From: Undaria pinnatifida
Lineage: Eukaryota; Sar; Phaeophyceae; Laminariales; Alariaceae
Direction of reading: 5' to 3'
Length of the DNA: 64,000 nt
Assembly (NCBI GenBank): GCA_012845835.1
Contig: JABAKD010000023.1
Span: 6,771,147-6,835,146 of the forward strand
The notes below the pieces were generated by a model. It worked only from the letters and a program-made list of their open reading frames with translations, did not search any database and was not told the origin of the DNA. Below, piece by piece: positions 34,435 through 45,358 of the stretch (position 1 is its first letter; every line of letters begins with the position of its first letter). The translations under genes and the position numbers were made by a program.

Positions 34435-34640
34435 AACAAAAAATGGACGAATTTCCCACGATTTTGGGTTAAGGAGTCTCGGAGTCCCGTCACTCGGAAA
34501 ACGTTTCAGCCAAAAAGTGTCAAGAAAAAAAAGTTGCAAAAACAAAACATAAAATGGACGAGTTTCTGACGATTTTGGGTTAGGGAGTCTCGGAGTCCCG
34601 TCGTTCAGAAAACGTTTCAGCCAAAAAGCGTTAAATATAT
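34435..34640 (-). repeat. Two tandem MITE ends
   Basis: Two units of about 120 bp with GACGATTTTGGGTTA(A/G)GGAG and GTTTCAGCCAAAAAG; derived from the 'GATAGAGG' family as at 9.56-10.04 kb. Confidence 0.7.
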
Positions 34641-34771
34641 GGTAGCGCCCGCGGGCGGTTGGGGGGGGGGAAGGCGAAAATCGTGACAAGGATGAGGGGC
34701 GGGGTCGGCTGACAGGGTGTTTTGTTCGTTTGTTTGTTTGGGGGCGGGGGTCGATACTTGTAGCTTTTATG

Positions 34772-34874
34772 ATGGAGGGGGGGAGGGAGGGAGGGAGGGA
34801 GGGGGGGAGGGAGGGAGGGAGGGAGGGAGGGAGGGAGGGAGGGAGGGAGGGAGGGAGAGAGGGAGGGAGGGAGG
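34772..34874. repeat. (GGGA)n microsatellite
   Basis: GGGAGGGA runs, about 25 units. Confidence 0.95.
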
Positions 34875-34909
34875 ATCAACGGTATTGGAAAAGCAAACCA
34901 AAGCATCAT

Positions 34910-35433
<524 letters not shown>

Positions 35434-36074
35434 GTTGTGGAAGACAGGGTCTCGCTGGCCCGGTGTTTCACACCCGTGTTTGCTAAACACGTCAGTTATA
35501 AGGAGTGGATGCACGCATATAACAGCTGCTGTGTCTCGATCCGATAAATCGACACCCTGTTTCCTAAAATTGTCATCCTCCCGATGACCGCTACAAAACC
35601 ATCCTTAGCTAAGATGGGCTTGCAGCGAATACAGAGGGGGGTGATGTGGAAGACAGGGTCGTAGATACCTATCGTAGATCGCGTACACGCATGCGCGAGA
35701 GGACACGTCACCGGTCAGGCAATACACGATCCCGGGTCGCGAACGGCGTCACCCGTCATAGACGGCGTTGACCCGTCCCCGGAAGGTCAGCCACCGAAAG
35801 ATGATCCCGCCGCATGACGAAGGGCATATGCCCACCGTCACTCTAGCTCTGGCTTAGCATCTCCTTGCTACATATAAGAAAGAAAGGTTATCAGTCGCGT
35901 TCGCTGTTGAGAACGATCGTCAAGGGACCTCAGCACCGCGACGCCCTCTCCGCTTCGACTTCAGCTCTGCGACGACCTCTCCGCTCCGACTACCGACCAT
36001 CCGCGACGAGTACCAGACCTCCGGGACCACCCTCTCCACTTCGACTCCGGGACCCCGTGAGAGACCAGGTTCCA
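35434..36074 (+). mobile_element. LTR retrotransposon remnant inside a microsatellite
   Basis: TGTGGAAGACAGGGTC occurs at about 35,434 and 35,645. The second copy follows a purine tract AGAGGGGGGTGA and starts a 430-bp segment ending AGACCAGGTTCCA, so it reads as PPT plus 3' LTR (TG...CA ends, TATAA-like ACATATAAG inside). The first would be the start of a truncated 5' LTR. (TTATTG)n lies on both sides. No intact protein remains. Confidence 0.55.
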
Positions 36075-36076
36075 TA

Positions 36077-36382
36077 TTGTTATTGTTATTATTATTGTTA
36101 TTGTTATTGTTATTGTTATTGTTATTGTTATTGTTATTGTTATTGTTATTGTTATTGTTATTGTTATTGTTATTGTTATTGTTATTGTTATTGTTATTGT
36201 TATTGTTATTGTTATTGTTATTGTTATTGTTATTGTTATTGTTATTGTTATTGTTATTGTTATTGTTATTGTTATTGTTATTGTTATTGTTATTGTTATT
36301 GTTATTGTTATTGTTATTGTTATTGTTATTGTTATTGTTATTGTTATCGTTATCGTTATCGTTATTGTTATCGTTATTGTTA

Positions 36383-36460
<78 letters not shown>
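36077..36460. repeat. (TTATTG)n then (ATT)n microsatellite
   Basis: About 45 hexamers grading into TTATCG and ATT units. Confidence 0.95.
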
Positions 36461-36468
<8 letters not shown>

Positions 36469-36814
36469 CTTATCATCATCATTATTATCATCATCATTAT
36501 TATTACTATTACTATTATCACTATCATTATCATCATCATTATCATTACCATCATTATTATTATTTCCTTCGAAGAGGCTGACGCCCACGAACACCAACAC
36601 CACCATCAATAACACCCCCACCACCATCTTTAGTAAAAATTAAGAAAGCAGTACGTACAGCTAGCTGTGAGATGAAGGAATTGGCCAAAACTCATCATTG
36701 CATGCTGTGTGCGATGTAATACTCCGATCGCGCGGGTTATCAATAGCTCCTGTCTACATACTTACTAGTCCTTAGCCTGCTCAGTAACAAGCGAGAGAGA
36801 CAACACACCCTCAC

Positions 36815-37832
36815 CTCGGCTCCCATCTTAAGCTTCACAGACGTCGCCGCTTTCTCTTTCCCCGCCCCGCCTCCCGCTCCCGCCCTCCTTTCTTTTCCCC
36901 TCACCCCCCTCCCCGCCCTGGAACCACCTGCCACACTAGAAGCCCCAGAACCATAACTGCCACCACCCGCACCACCACTACCAGCACCACCAGTAGCAGA
37001 AGAAGCGCCACCATTACCACCACCGCCACCACCGCTGCTGCCACCGTCCCCCCCAACTTTGCGCCGCTTGCGGAGGCGAGAAGAGAGAGCCTCTGGAGCC
37101 CCACGCCGCATGTCTCCGTCCTCCTTCCCTCCACCGGCGGCTTCCGCCGCCCCTGCTGCAACCGGCGAATCCCCCGCCTCCCCTGCCCCTGCTCCTCCTC
37201 CTTCTGGTCCTCCTCTGGCCCCACTTCTGGAAGTCTTCCGTTTCTTGGAAGACGCGGCGTATCTGCCTTCCGCCCCCGCCCCCGCCTCCCCGTCCCCCTC
37301 TTCTGCCCAACCGCCTTCGTTTCCTCCCCTCACCCCTCCTCCTCCTGCCCCTGCTCCTCTTCGGCCCCGTCCCTCTCCCCGGCTCTTGCCTGCAAGGGAT
37401 GCCGATGGCGTTGCTGCCGCTGCTGCTGCCGCCGTCGCCGTCGCCGCGGCCGCCGCCACGGCGCTAACGGCCTCAGATACAGCCACCTCGATGTCCACAA
37501 AGCAATCCTTACTCTCCTCTCCCCCCTCCAGCTTCTGCTCCAGCCTTTCCTCCTGTTTCATGGCACGCGACCCCTTCATGCTACTCCCGACGCCGCCACC
37601 ACCACCACCACCACCACCACCAGCAGCAGCTGCAACGGGGGGAGGAACACGCATCTTCGATGTTCGTCTCAATCCGCTCCCGACCCGCCCAAACTCGGAG
37701 TGACCCTTGCCAGAGTCGCCCCATTTGACACCTGCGGCGGCTGCGCCTGCAGCTGCTGCCGCTGCTGCGGTTGCTGCTGCTGCGGTTGTTGGTGTTGTTG
37801 AGGCTGCCGTAGACGGAGGCGATCTGCTCGAC
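36815..37832 (-). CDS. Giant ligase gene, exon 6: low-complexity, NLS-like, start of Tudor-like fold
   Basis: One base plus 339 codons; phase 2 in, 0 out; acceptor GGCGATCAG, donor GAG|GTGAGG. Mostly Ala/Thr, Gly and charged linkers. Short ordered-looking pieces are 'MKQEERLEQKLEGGEESK', 'CFVDIEVAVSEAVSAV', basic 'SSKKRKTSRSG' and 'SRLRKRRKVGG' (monopartite NLS-like), and the last residues 'SVKLKMGAE', which run into exon 7. Two overlapping frames are open at the start; this one is chosen because it alone joins exons 5 and 7 in phase. Confidence 0.68.
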
Positions 37833-38811
37833 CTGATCGCCAAACAAAACAAAAAAAAAACGAAAAAAACGACGAAAACGAAAACGGGGGGAAAAAAAAC
37901 GAAACGAAACGAAACAAAACAAAACACAACAAGTGAGGGAAAAAAAAGGTACCACAAACCACCACAAGGACTTCTCAACGAACACCACCAAATCTGCCGC
38001 AACAACGCCCTCCCCCAAAAAACACCACAACCACCACCACCACCATCACGCATGCTAAGGTCGAGATGCATCATTTTTTTCCCGTGGTTCCTTATTACGG
38101 GCTCGACATCTCACACAAACACGAAATTGATAAATACATAAAAGTGTACCCATTTAAGACCATCCGAGGTCCAAGACCATAGCGGAGATAAGACCAAGTA
38201 CATCGGCTTGTCACGAAAGAGACAAACTACCTGTAATGTATTGGACAATTATTGCAGTGCAACAGTAAAAGATAAGACCACACTATTAATAGAGATAATA
38301 CCACCCAACAAGTTGGCTCGTCACGGGGTGGTCTTAAACTGGATATATCACCGGACATACAAGCGCAAACCCGATGAACAAAACCATGGCCTGGGCATAG
38401 AAAAAAAAATGTCATTTTGCCAAAAAAGAATATGACGTTCCGACGATTTGGGTTAAGGTGGATTAAGGAGCCCGGTCATCTCAAAAAATGTTAAACCAGA
38501 AAAGTGTTACCTCTAGCGTAGCAGGTGCCCCCCCCCCCCCCCCCCGCTACTGACCACTTCTCAAGTGCAAACCTAACTAAGTCCAATAAAAGAAACGTGT
38601 CGGCCCCACATGGCATGGCTTGGGATACCACAATCACAAAAAACGCATTGGGTTAAGAACCACGGCCATTCAGAAAAGGTTTTTCTTCCTTCACAAAAAG
38701 AGCTACCTCTATCGTAGCCGGCGCTACACGACAATCACAAAACTACCATCCTCCCCGCCCCCCCCCCTCCCCCCCGCCCCCGCCCCCCGCCCCAGCTCCT
38801 CCCAACTGGAT

Positions 38812-39010
38812 GGTGACCACAGACGGCAAACAGGAAGGGGATAGGATAAGCAAACAGTTTTTATGCAACATATGGAAAAGGGGTAATGAGCGCCGAGATG
38901 TTGGAGGTGTCCCTATTAGGAGCAGGAACGGTGCTCCGTCTCGAAAGGGATGCCTGGTCAATGGTCAAATGACTAAGGCAAGCAACAAATGAGTACCGCT
39001 CCCCCCCCCC
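38812..39010 (+). mobile_element. 5'-truncated LINE 3' end, poly-C tail
   Basis: GGAGGTGTCCCTATTAGGAG, CTCGAAAGGGATGCCTGG, GGCAAGCAACAAATGAGTAC then C-rich tail; frame ends 'GCLVNGQMTKASNK' before a stop. Confidence 0.75.
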
Positions 39011-39488
39011 ATGGAAGCGGCCACAGCAGAAACCAATTCAGTCACTTCGAAGCCTTCATCCATGTGCAATAAAGTACGCACAATGCGCCCGAGTCCGCCT
39101 CACAAGTGCTTCTTAGCAGGATGCAGCTCACCCTTCATATATACATATACGACTAACCGAGCTTCTGACGGGGCGCTTCGCGTTTGCTGTTATTCCATGC
39201 GATGTCTTGTCTGGTCTGTGAAAACACGACGTCGCCCGTCCCGGCATAGTAGGGATGCATGGGCCTATGGTCTAATGGCCACGGCTGTGCATAAAACGCG
39301 TTCCACGAAAAAGCTCGCACATTTTGGTTCTCTTAAGGGCCTAGGTTTTGGAAGTTTCACTCACACACCTGGCAAAACGGTTAATCAGCCAAATGAGCCC
39401 CGGGCATTCTCCCCCCTCAAAAAAATCGAAAACGCATCCCAGAACGTCGAAAGCATCACGCATCCGAAAAAAGTAAAATAAAAGTACG

Positions 39489-39753
39489 CCGCGTGCTTCG
39501 TACGATAGAGGTGCACCACATTTTTTCTGAGGTTCCTCAGTTTTGGGAGCTCAAGACCTCTCCCAAAAACGATTTTAGAGAAAATAAAACCGCTACCGGA
39601 TGAAAAAAAAATCCCATGGCGGGCCTAGGTACACAACGAGAACCAACACGCAAAATAAATGGGGCGTATTTTCCGACGATTTTGTGTCAAGGAGCCCCCT
39701 CATTCAGAAAACAAAATAGCCAAAAAAAGGTACACCTCTATCGTAGCACGTGC
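39489..39753 (-). mobile_element. MITE family 'GATAGAGG', full copy
   Basis: About 265 bp between GCGTGCTTCGTACGATAGAG and ACCTCTATCGTAGCACGTGC inverted ends; internal landmarks as in the 5.6 kb copy. Confidence 0.82.
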
Positions 39754-39956
39754 CAAGTGCATACACATGCTACTGCTGTTTGTTTGTGCAAGGGACGCGC
39801 TCTGCCTACGAGAACGGTAGCTCATATTTGGAATTAAACGAAGTAAATAAACCATTATAATGGACAAAAAATAAGACACCTCCCAATAAAAACTCACTCA
39901 TATAGTATATTACGAGTACCAACAACGCAGCTTGCAAAGATGAGTATTGACCTGAA

Positions 39957-40184
39957 GGTCGACATACGCACGCATCCGTATACAACGGCAGCTTGCGCTG
40001 CCGGGGTTGTAACGAAGACCACTGATAGGGACAGCTTACGCTATACCTACAACGGGACCAGAAGGGTGTGCCAGCTAGCGTTGGGTTGCGAAAGCAACTG
40101 AGTTAAATCGACACACGACGCGTATGAAAATACGTGGAAGTGTGGTGAGCTAAAGCTTTATTTTTTCCCATCCGCCGGAGGATG

Positions 40185-40212
<28 letters not shown>
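39957..40212 (+). mobile_element. SINE with 11-bp target duplication and poly(A)
   Basis: 256 bp with a 28-A tail. Flanked by ATTGACCTGAA at 39,946-39,956 and 40,213-40,223. The duplication splits another repeat (GCTTGCAAAGATGAGTATTG / ACCTGAAATTCGTC), which continues on the far side. 5' hairpin GGCAGC-TTGC-GCTGCC. Confidence 0.9.
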
Positions 40213-40217
<5 letters not shown>

Positions 40218-40392
40218 CCTGAAATTCGTCAAACTCACGGCTGACGTCCTTGAAAATTAGTTATAAAATGCTTTCTCAGAATAACGGAGGCTTTTCAAAA
40301 CACAAAAACCGTCGGGAATTTATTTCGTCACCAGTTTTTTTTGTTTTGTCTTTTTGATTTTTGTTTGTTTTTCGCAACACTTTTGCTTGAAT

Positions 40393-40975
40393 ACTTTACC
40401 CCTTTAGAGGCTTCCAAATCCCTTCATATACCAAAATTCAGGTAAATTTGTTCCTCAAAAAGTGTTTCCAGTAGCGAAGGCGTTAACCCCGATAGAGCAT
40501 CCAAATCCCTTCCTATACAAAATTCAAACAATTTTGTGCTCCAAAAAGGGTTTCGAGTCGTGAAGGCCTTGACCCCTTTAGAGCCCCAAAATCCCTTCTA
40601 TACTAAAATCAAGCAAATTTGTGCCCAAAAAGGGTTTCCAGTAATGAAGCCGTTAGCAGCAGCCGAGTTACGAGCACGCGGGAGTTAACCCCTTGAGAGC
40701 CCCAAACTACCTTGCTACACTAATTTCAAGTAACGTGTCCCCAAAAAGGGTTTCTAGTTGAAAAGGCGTTACAGGCGGCGAACTAGGCATGTCCCGCCAC
40801 ACTAAAGGCTATATGTTTCCCACTACAGATAAGAGCGCTTTGTTTCACAATAGCGCATGTTTCGGCTTTTTCACGGGAGCTCTTAACCCCTTGAAAGGCC
40901 GCCAAATCCCTCCCTATACTAAATTCGAGTAAATTTGTGCCCCAACTGGGGTTGTCAGTAGTGAAGGCGTTCAGG
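40393..40975 (+). repeat. Cluster of about six TTAA micro-MITE copies
   Basis: Forward-orientation diverged copies, several sharing a single GCGTTAACCCC junction. Confidence 0.78.
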
Positions 40976-41639
40976 CCATGGGTGGGATTCGACCATCGGG
41001 GAGAAACCTTTTACATTTGTCCCCAAATCGGCCTTTGGGGGAGGTACAGACCCCCTTAACCCCTTTAGAGCCCCCCAAACCCCTCCCCATTCAAATTCCA
41101 AGTAATTGGTTCCCAAAACGGGTTTCCAGTTGTAAAGGCGTCAAGCCAAGAACCGTGCAGGGGTGAAAAAAAAGGCCAATCTCTATCTTCGCACGCGTCA
41201 TGAAACGCGTACACCCTCCCCCCTCAACCCCCTGCCCCAAACCACCACCTCACCTTCCCGTCCTCCTAGCGCCCCTGGCCGGTCTATCCTCCCCCCCCGG
41301 CCCCGCCACGGGGGGCGACGCCTCCGCCTCCGGCTCTCGTCCCATCCTTCCCACCCTTCGCCTCAAGCTTAGGAGGGATAGGCGAGCAGCAGACACAGCA
41401 CCCGACGTGCCCCCTCTCGCCCCCGCCGTACCGGCTGTTTTCGGCGCTGCTGCTGCCGCCGCTGCTGCCGCCGCTGCTGCTGCCGATGAGGACGCAGCAG
41501 CCAACGCTGCCGCCTCTGCTGCAGCAGCACGCCTACCAGCACTGGCACTTGAGAATCCCGACGCTGCAGACCTACTACTGCAGCGAGAGGGAAAAAGAAG
41601 GACAGGGGGAAACGGTGGGATGGCAATCCAAATAAACAA

Positions 41640-41672
<33 letters not shown>

Positions 41673-41731
41673 AGGGGTGACTGATGAATGCACAAATAAA
41701 TAGAATTCGGGATTCGAGTACACTACCAATA

Positions 41732-41950
41732 GAGGGGGGGGCGGGGGGGGCTCATTTGCTGCTTGCCTTCGTCATTTGACAACTGACATCGCATCCCTTT
41801 TGAGACGAAGCACCGTTCCTGCTCCTAATAGAGACACCTCTAACACTTGGGCGCTCATTACGCTTCTTCCATGTGTTACATATAAATAACTTTTGCTTGT
41901 CTTACGTCCTTTCCCTCTGGTCATCTGTGGCCACCATCTATACCCGAGGG
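41732..41950 (-). mobile_element. LINE 3' end, copy 1 of tandem pair
   Basis: GCTCATTTGCTGCTTGCCTT ... ATCCCTTTTGAGACGAAGCA ... GAGACACCTCTAACA, G-rich 3' tail on the left. Confidence 0.75.
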
Positions 41951-41956
41951 TATACA

Positions 41957-42335
41957 TGGGGGGGGGGGGTACTCATTTGTTGCTTGCCTTAGTCAATTCA
42001 CCATTCACCAGGCATCCCTTTCGAGACGGAACACCGTTCCTACTCCTAATAGAGACACCTCCAACATTTGGGCGCTCATTACGCTTCTTCCATATATTAC
42101 ATAGAAACTGATTGCTTATCCTATCTCCGTCCTGTTTTGCCATCTGCGGCCACCATCCCTCTTCTACGAGAGCGATCGCTTTCTCGCTACTCTCGTCTAC
42201 CAAACTCTTCAATGTCGCATACGTCTAATTTCCCCATCTCCTCTAACGCGCATCCCGTTCTTCCTTGTATATTTCACATTCTCCTACGAACTATTAATAT
42301 TAATATGTGAATCCTACTCTTGTAGTATAAACGGG
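41957..42335 (-). mobile_element. LINE 3' end, copy 2 of tandem pair
   Basis: TACTCATTTGTTGCTTGCC, then the same landmarks, extending further 5' (CATCTGCGGCCACCATCC, TCTTCAATGTCGCATACG) than copy 1. Confidence 0.78.
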
Positions 42336-42689
42336 GGAAGGGGGGGGGGGGATACGTAATTAACAAGCACAAAAAATCCGAGATTCGAAGAGCTGTGAGT
42401 CGGTACGACTTAAGTCACAACGACACAACGTCACAGCTAGTTACCACTTGGAGTAATGGTTAGTCGTTTTTCGGAGGTACCAACTATCCGACCTATTGGG
42501 TTTCCCTACTTGTAGGAAGGATTGTTAAATGCCGGACGCATTTTCCCTTTATGAGCGGGATCTCCTCGACTAACTAGTTTATCAGTTGGACTTATAGTTA
42601 GTCGTTTCCCGGAGGTAGCGACTGGCCGACTTATTGGGTCTCCTTACGTGTAGGAAGGAGTGTTAAATGCCGAACGCTTTTTCTCAAGG

Positions 42690-42895
42690 CTGTTCACGGG
42701 TCGGACCACTTCTCGCGGGTCGGGTCGAATCAGGTTGACCCGGCCCGACCCGTGAGATTTCGAACACCTCCTGACCCGTTCCGACCCGACTCGTGAGATT
42801 TTGAACACCTCCCGACCCGAGCCGACTCGACCCGTGATGTCCGATAACATCCTGACCTGACCTGCGGGTCTGAACCATGACCCGTCAATAGCCCT
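42690..42895. repeat. GGGTC-family repeat
   Basis: Degenerate CCCGACCCGTGAGATTTCGA units embedded in a TIR hairpin MITE (about 42,390-43,050). Confidence 0.7.
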
Positions 42896-43786
42896 GCTTC
42901 CCCCCCCCTGTTTTGAGCGGGTTTTCCTCGGCCTGGGCGGGGGTGGTTTGGCTCGCCTCGCTCGCCCGAGTTAAGCCGGCAAGTCGGCTGGCCACCAGCT
43001 GGTTTCGCCAGCCGCCTTGACGACAACAGCCACTTAGTTCGCTAACGAATGACACCTTCGGTATAGTTACTTTATGAAACTATTCCAACTAGACCAACCG
43101 TGAATTCGACAAATTTAGGGTCGACACTCATTTTTCGCAAGCTGGGTGATAAACCGGCCGCTCGTTTCCGTAGGCAGTAAGTCGTCACGATTCGTCATAT
43201 GTTGACGGCAAATCAAAAAGGGCAATAACCAAAAACGGGTACGTATACCCGGTCACTTTTTTCTCAAAAACGGGTACACTCAAAAATCAAGTGAAAAGCA
43301 CACCCCACGAGCCACGCGACTGCCCATCGATGAACCTCTCGTTTTTTGGCCTGCTGACGCTATACACGAGGTGTAACTCGTACAAGGTATATGTCTATTG
43401 TGTAGTTGGTAATTGAATGCACTCATTTGTTGTCTTAAGCACACTCATTCGTACTCGCTCCACGATATGTATCACGTATACGGGTATTCTCGTCAAACAT
43501 TAACTGTATTCATCACATCAAAATTGAGCATGATCATAGATGATAGTAGTAACAAGAGCGACGGCGGGCGAGAGAAGGAGCGAGCGATAATGGAATACGT
43601 GTATTTGTGGTTGTGATCACACTCATTCGTACTCGCACTACGATATATACCACATAGTACTCGTTAAACATAGACTGTTGTACGATATGATCATTTAGCA
43701 CTACTGCGACGGATCCTGCTTCGGCTTCGCTGGTTCGGCCGCCCCGGAGCACGAGTACTTTTTCTGTCGCCCACCCCCTTTCCCAG

Positions 43787-43877
43787 AGGCCCTGTACCCA
43801 TGACCGGTTGCCAGACACGCCCGCGCAACAGCCGAACGAAGTTCCTTCGTGCTGCCAAACACAGAGCCTACACGCAG
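43787..43877 (+). CDS. Small gene in TIR element, exon a
   Basis: Acceptor CCCCCTTTCCCAG, donor GCAG|GTACGA (phase 1). Reads 'RPCTHDRLPDTPAQQPNE', 'VPSCCQTQSLHA'. No upstream start exon was identified; an ATG in another frame lies at 43,800. Unknown function. Confidence 0.4.
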
Positions 43878-44032
43878 GTACGATGAGCCAGGCGAGCTGC
43901 CCTCTGTGGCCGTGGTGCTCGCCCGTCGGAGGTGAAGGGAAGGAGAGAGCTACGTGTGTGACACGGGGGAAGTGGTGTTTAATGTGGAAGGAGTCGAAGC
44001 TGCTGTGAACCTCTTGGCCTCCCTTCTTTCAG

Positions 44033-44130
44033 GCACCACGGTGGCGTTCCATCCCAGCGAAAGCGACGTTCGCATAGAGGGGATCAATGTATTACCTCTG
44101 ATTGAGTGCAATGTATATGAAGGCATCTGA
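44033..44130 (+). CDS. Small gene in TIR element, exon b
   Basis: Acceptor CTTCTTTCAG, phase 1 in, matching exon a (Gly across splice). Reads 'TTVAFHPSESDVRIEGIN', 'VLPLIECNVYEGI', stop TGA 44,128. The frame also runs upstream through the intron ('YVCDTGEVVFNVEGVEAA', 'VNLLASLLSG'), so an alternative is a longer exon with an in-frame TGA near 43,932. Family unknown. Confidence 0.42.
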
Positions 44131-44627
44131 TTGGCTTAGATACAACCAAAAAAGGGTGAAAGCCAAGCATAATGGCCATTTACTGGTATACCCGGGACAT
44201 CATCTCTCAAAAACAGGTACAATTTTGTTTTGACCAATGGCGTGGCTCGTGGGGTGCGCTTTTCACTTGATTTTGTAGTGTACCCGTTTTTGGTAGGAAA
44301 GTGACCGGGCATACCCGTTTTTGGTTATTGCCCAATTAAAAAAAATATACAACCTACACCAATAGTAAAACCTAATCAACAGCAATAATGAGCATCAAAC
44401 CTGCAAAGGAAACATGATAATGACATCAACGTTTGAGATGGCATGGAAATTAGTGTCCCCTTATAAGCAGAAATGAAACCTAACCAACTAGTCCTCAAAG
44501 CCTGCCGACTCACAGCTCTACAGATACGGCCCCGATGAACCGTAGATGATCTAGATCCTCATCTGTTGTCGGAGGCAAATTCTACCTCCATCGACCGAGT
44601 TTCATCTACAGAGGGGGAGGGGAGTAT

Positions 44628-44900
44628 ACTCATTTCACGCATGGCCGTGGTCTTGACCCCTGTACAATTGGAAACCCATTTTGGGGGACGTATTACTTGA
44701 AATTAGTACAGGGAGGCGTCTTGGGGCCCTAAAGGGGATAAGACCATAGCCCCTCGCATCCCCACACCGCCCAAACGGAGCACGTCGGGCTCTCACCTCG
44801 GACCAGGCAGACATCGCGCGCACCAAGCTCGAAGCACCGTGAGGTGTTCGGTGAGTCGCATGGAGAGTATGGGGCCGCATCCTACTACTCGCAAGAACCA
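44628..44900 (-). mobile_element. LINE-related 3' end (second family) with nested micro-MITE
   Basis: ACTCATTTCACGCATGGCCG then a reverse micro-MITE (about 44,650-44,735), then CCCCTCGCATCC and GTGAGGTGTTCGGTGAGTCG. Related copies 39,100-39,310, 45,066-45,240, 51,885-52,060, 57,288-57,440. Confidence 0.65.
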
Positions 44901-45065
44901 CTTGAGGAGGGGCTACGATCTAAGAGAGCTTGGTTAAAGATAAATGCCGCTTTTAGGAGAGGTCAAAAGGCTTAGCACAGGCATACCAACAGCTACCTGG
45001 TTGGCAATTTGTGGCCAACATCAATCTCCCAGGACAGCGATCGATTCCCCGCTACTATGTTTGTC

Positions 45066-45240
45066 GGGGGGGGGGTACTCAGTTTGTGCATGGCCGTAGT
45101 CGTATGACGATGGACCCTCGCATCCCTACTATGCCGGGACGGAGCACGCCGGGTTTTCACCAACGAGGCAGACAGCGCTTGCACCAAGCGCGAAGCGCCG
45201 TGAGGTGTTCGGCGAGTCGCATGAACGGTGAACTGCATCT
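45066..45240 (-). mobile_element. LINE-related 3' end (second family), best copy
   Basis: GGGGGGGGTACTCAGTTTGT, GCATGGCCGTAGTCGTATGA, CCTCGCATCCC, CGCGAAGCGCCGTGAGGTGT. Shares its tail (GAGTACCCCC in sense) with the first LINE family. Confidence 0.7.
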
Positions 45241-45358
45241 TTCCAAGAACCGCTAGTAAGACGAACTTCGGCACCATGTGCCTATTTTCTTGCTTATGGA
45301 TGGGGGGGGGGGGGGGGAGTTTTTCGGAGCGGGGCGAGGGGGGAGTGAGGTCGCTCAC

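Larger units (their letters stand above)
43220..44333 (+). mobile_element. 1.1-kb TIR transposon carrying a small spliced gene
   Basis: Terminal inverted repeats of about 95 bp: left 43,220-43,317 (GGGCAATAACCAAAAACGGG ...) and right 44,240-44,333 (... CCCGTTTTTGGTTATTGCCC), matching to the inner CGTGGCTCGTGGGGTG block. Inside are a direct duplication (43,424-43,530 / 43,600-43,700) and a two-exon reading frame. No transposase seen, so non-autonomous. A clear target duplication was not identified. Confidence 0.75.
37833..45358. other. Intron 5/6 of giant ligase (7.5 kb)
   Basis: LINE 3' ends, MITE, SINE, micro-MITE cluster, G31 run, TIR hairpin element and a TIR element with a small gene. 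41,200-41,600 is a GC-rich open stretch (Ala/Pro-type frames) with no splice-supported gene. Confidence 0.6.

Noticed and set aside
41200..41703. GC-rich frames on both strands
   Set aside because: Triplet-biased composition resembles the exon linkers, but no donor/acceptor pair fits the phase between exons 5 and 6, which already join directly.
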